From JADFUZ01 sp034430415 (GTDB taxonomy: Bacteria; Chloroflexota; Dehalococcoidia; GIF9; AB-539-J10), in contig DAOUEN010000144.1 of the NCBI GenBank assembly GCA_034430415.1, positions 1 through 13,449 on the forward strand: a stretch of 13,449 nt of DNA, given 5' to 3'. Within the stretch, counting starts at the first letter, position 1, and the number at the start of each line of letters is the position of its first letter. Below the pieces are notes generated by a model. The model searched no databases, had not been told where the DNA came from, and was given only the letters and a program-made list of their open reading frames with translations. Positions 12,857-13,449 of the stretch are shown piece by piece. A program made the translations under genes and the position numbers.

Positions 12857-13449
12857 CTAGGGCGACTGGGGGTGTCGTCTCTGTCTCTTGAGCTCTCGTA
12901 GCCGGCGGTACTCCGGTCGGTTGTGGTAGAAGGCATCCAGCGTGTAGCAGCCGGATACCATACCGTTGCGCGGAGCCGAGCTGCAATCGCCGCAGGTACG
13001 GCATATGAGGCGCCGGTCCAGGGCTCTCCCGGCAAGCACGTCGGTAACGAAACCGGGGTAGCATAAGCACATCCGGCCGATTCCCACCAGGTCCGCCATG
13101 CCGTCAGATACCACATGCTGGGCCACATGGGGCAGCCACTGCTGCAGGCAGGAATAGCCGCTGCCAACGTAGACCAGGTCCGGACGCTGCCTTTTCAGCT
13201 CTGCGGTTACCGAAACCAGCCGGGCCACCCCTATCAGCGGGTCTTCCGGTGTTCGATAGCCCTCCAGGGGAGGCAGGAAGGCCGGCCGCATTAGATGAAT
13301 GTTATAGGCGGCGCCGGCGGAGATGCAGACCAGCTTGATCTTGAGCTCGGTCAGCAGGTCCAGAAACGCCAGCGGCTCGGCGAGGTCGATGCCCAGTCCT
13401 GTGCCATCGCCGCCGAAGGCGTAGGGATAGTTCTTGCCGTCGAAGGGCA
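12857..13449 (-). CDS. Old Yellow Enzyme family Fe-S NADH:flavin oxidoreductase, 5'-truncated by window edge
   Basis: The last 196 residues of an FMN-dependent TIM-barrel oxidoreductase of the OYE / 2,4-dienoyl-CoA reductase type; the frame continues past the right edge. Barrel signatures are GGDGTGLGIDLAEPLAFLD, IKLVCISAGAAYN, DPLIGVARLVSVTAELK and the FMN-binding strand pair VYVGSGYS / ADLVGIGRMCLCYPGF. Near the end, CRTCGDC followed 11 residues later by Cys gives a C-x2-C-x2-C-x11-C [4Fe-4S] motif, close to the C-x2-C-x3-C-x11-C of FadH-like enzymes. The protein stops about 30 residues after the cluster, so the C-terminal FAD/NADH-binding domains of FadH are absent. Electrons must come from a separate partner or directly through FMN. 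Substrate is unknown; enoates or enoyl-CoA are typical. A MarR regulator gene follows. Confidence 0.85.
   Translation of the reverse strand, partial: PFDGKNYPYAFGGDGTGLGIDLAEPLAFLDLLTELKIKLVCISAGAAYNIHLMRPAFLPPLEGYRTPEDPLIGVARLVSVTAELKRQRPDLVYVGSGYSCLQQWLPHVAQHVVSDGMADLVGIGRMCLCYPGFVTDVLAGRALDRRLICRTCGDCSSAPRNGMVSGCYTLDAFYHNRPEYRRLRELKRQRRHPQSP

Noticed and set aside
12664..13167. Upstream extension of the MarR frame to 325 residues
   Set aside because: The extension has Trp/Pro/Arg-rich shadow composition and overlaps the Fe-S oxidoreductase gene in another frame. The MarR start with GGAGGG at 12663 fits the family length.
1..13449. tRNA, rRNA, CRISPR array, insertion sequence or prophage
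   Set aside because: No direct-repeat/spacer pattern, no cloverleaf with a TTC loop, no transposase or integrase motif seen on either strand.

Overview
The window reads as a roughly 60% GC bacterial chromosome segment, probably from an anaerobe. The guess that it is Chloroflexota/Dehalococcoidia-like rests on gene content only: an Fe-S Old Yellow Enzyme, a DUF362-ferredoxin protein, a COG1237 metallo-beta-lactamase protein, stand-alone PAS proteins and a PEP synthase. No rRNA, tRNA, CRISPR array, IS element or phage gene was found. Genes are short units on both strands, and several intergenic regions hold readable promoters and inverted repeats.

Layout. (1) 252-1742, minus strand: a 2,4-diaminopentanoate dehydrogenase-like NAD(P) enzyme followed by a small three-helix membrane protein. 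(2) 1891-5405: a block bounded by two PAS genes (about 73% identical proteins). Between them lie a ZupT-type ZIP metal transporter, a GlcG/HbpS-like (DUF336) protein and a metallo-beta-lactamase-fold hydrolase. Each PAS gene has a different-sequence hairpin at nearly the same distance upstream of the same Shine-Dalgarno sequence. The GlcG-like and hydrolase genes diverge from a control region with a candidate promoter on each side of a large inverted repeat. (3) 5448-8895: a D-2-hydroxyacid dehydrogenase diverges from a class V aminotransferase that runs, 4 nt apart, into a DUF362 protein with a two-cluster ferredoxin tail. A perfect 8+2+8 palindrome lies between the divergent genes. (4) 9054-9293, minus strand: a GYD-domain remnant lacking its N-terminus. 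(5) 9352-11957: phosphoenolpyruvate synthase with a near-consensus sigma70-type promoter and a leader of about 160 nt that can fold into consecutive hairpins. (6) 12190-13449, minus strand: an Old Yellow Enzyme family Fe-S oxidoreductase cut by the window edge, then a MarR-family regulator.

How the genes may work together (inference). The dehydrogenase/aminotransferase pair resembles a 2-hydroxyacid to 2-oxoacid to amino acid module (serine or glyoxylate type), possibly tied to ferredoxin-level redox by the DUF362 protein. PEP synthase feeds gluconeogenesis from pyruvate. The PAS/ZIP/GlcG/hydrolase block could be a metal-, heme- or redox-responsive cluster. The strongest candidates for something undescribed are the paired PAS-gene leader hairpins, the structured ppsA leader and the divergent GlcG/hydrolase control region.
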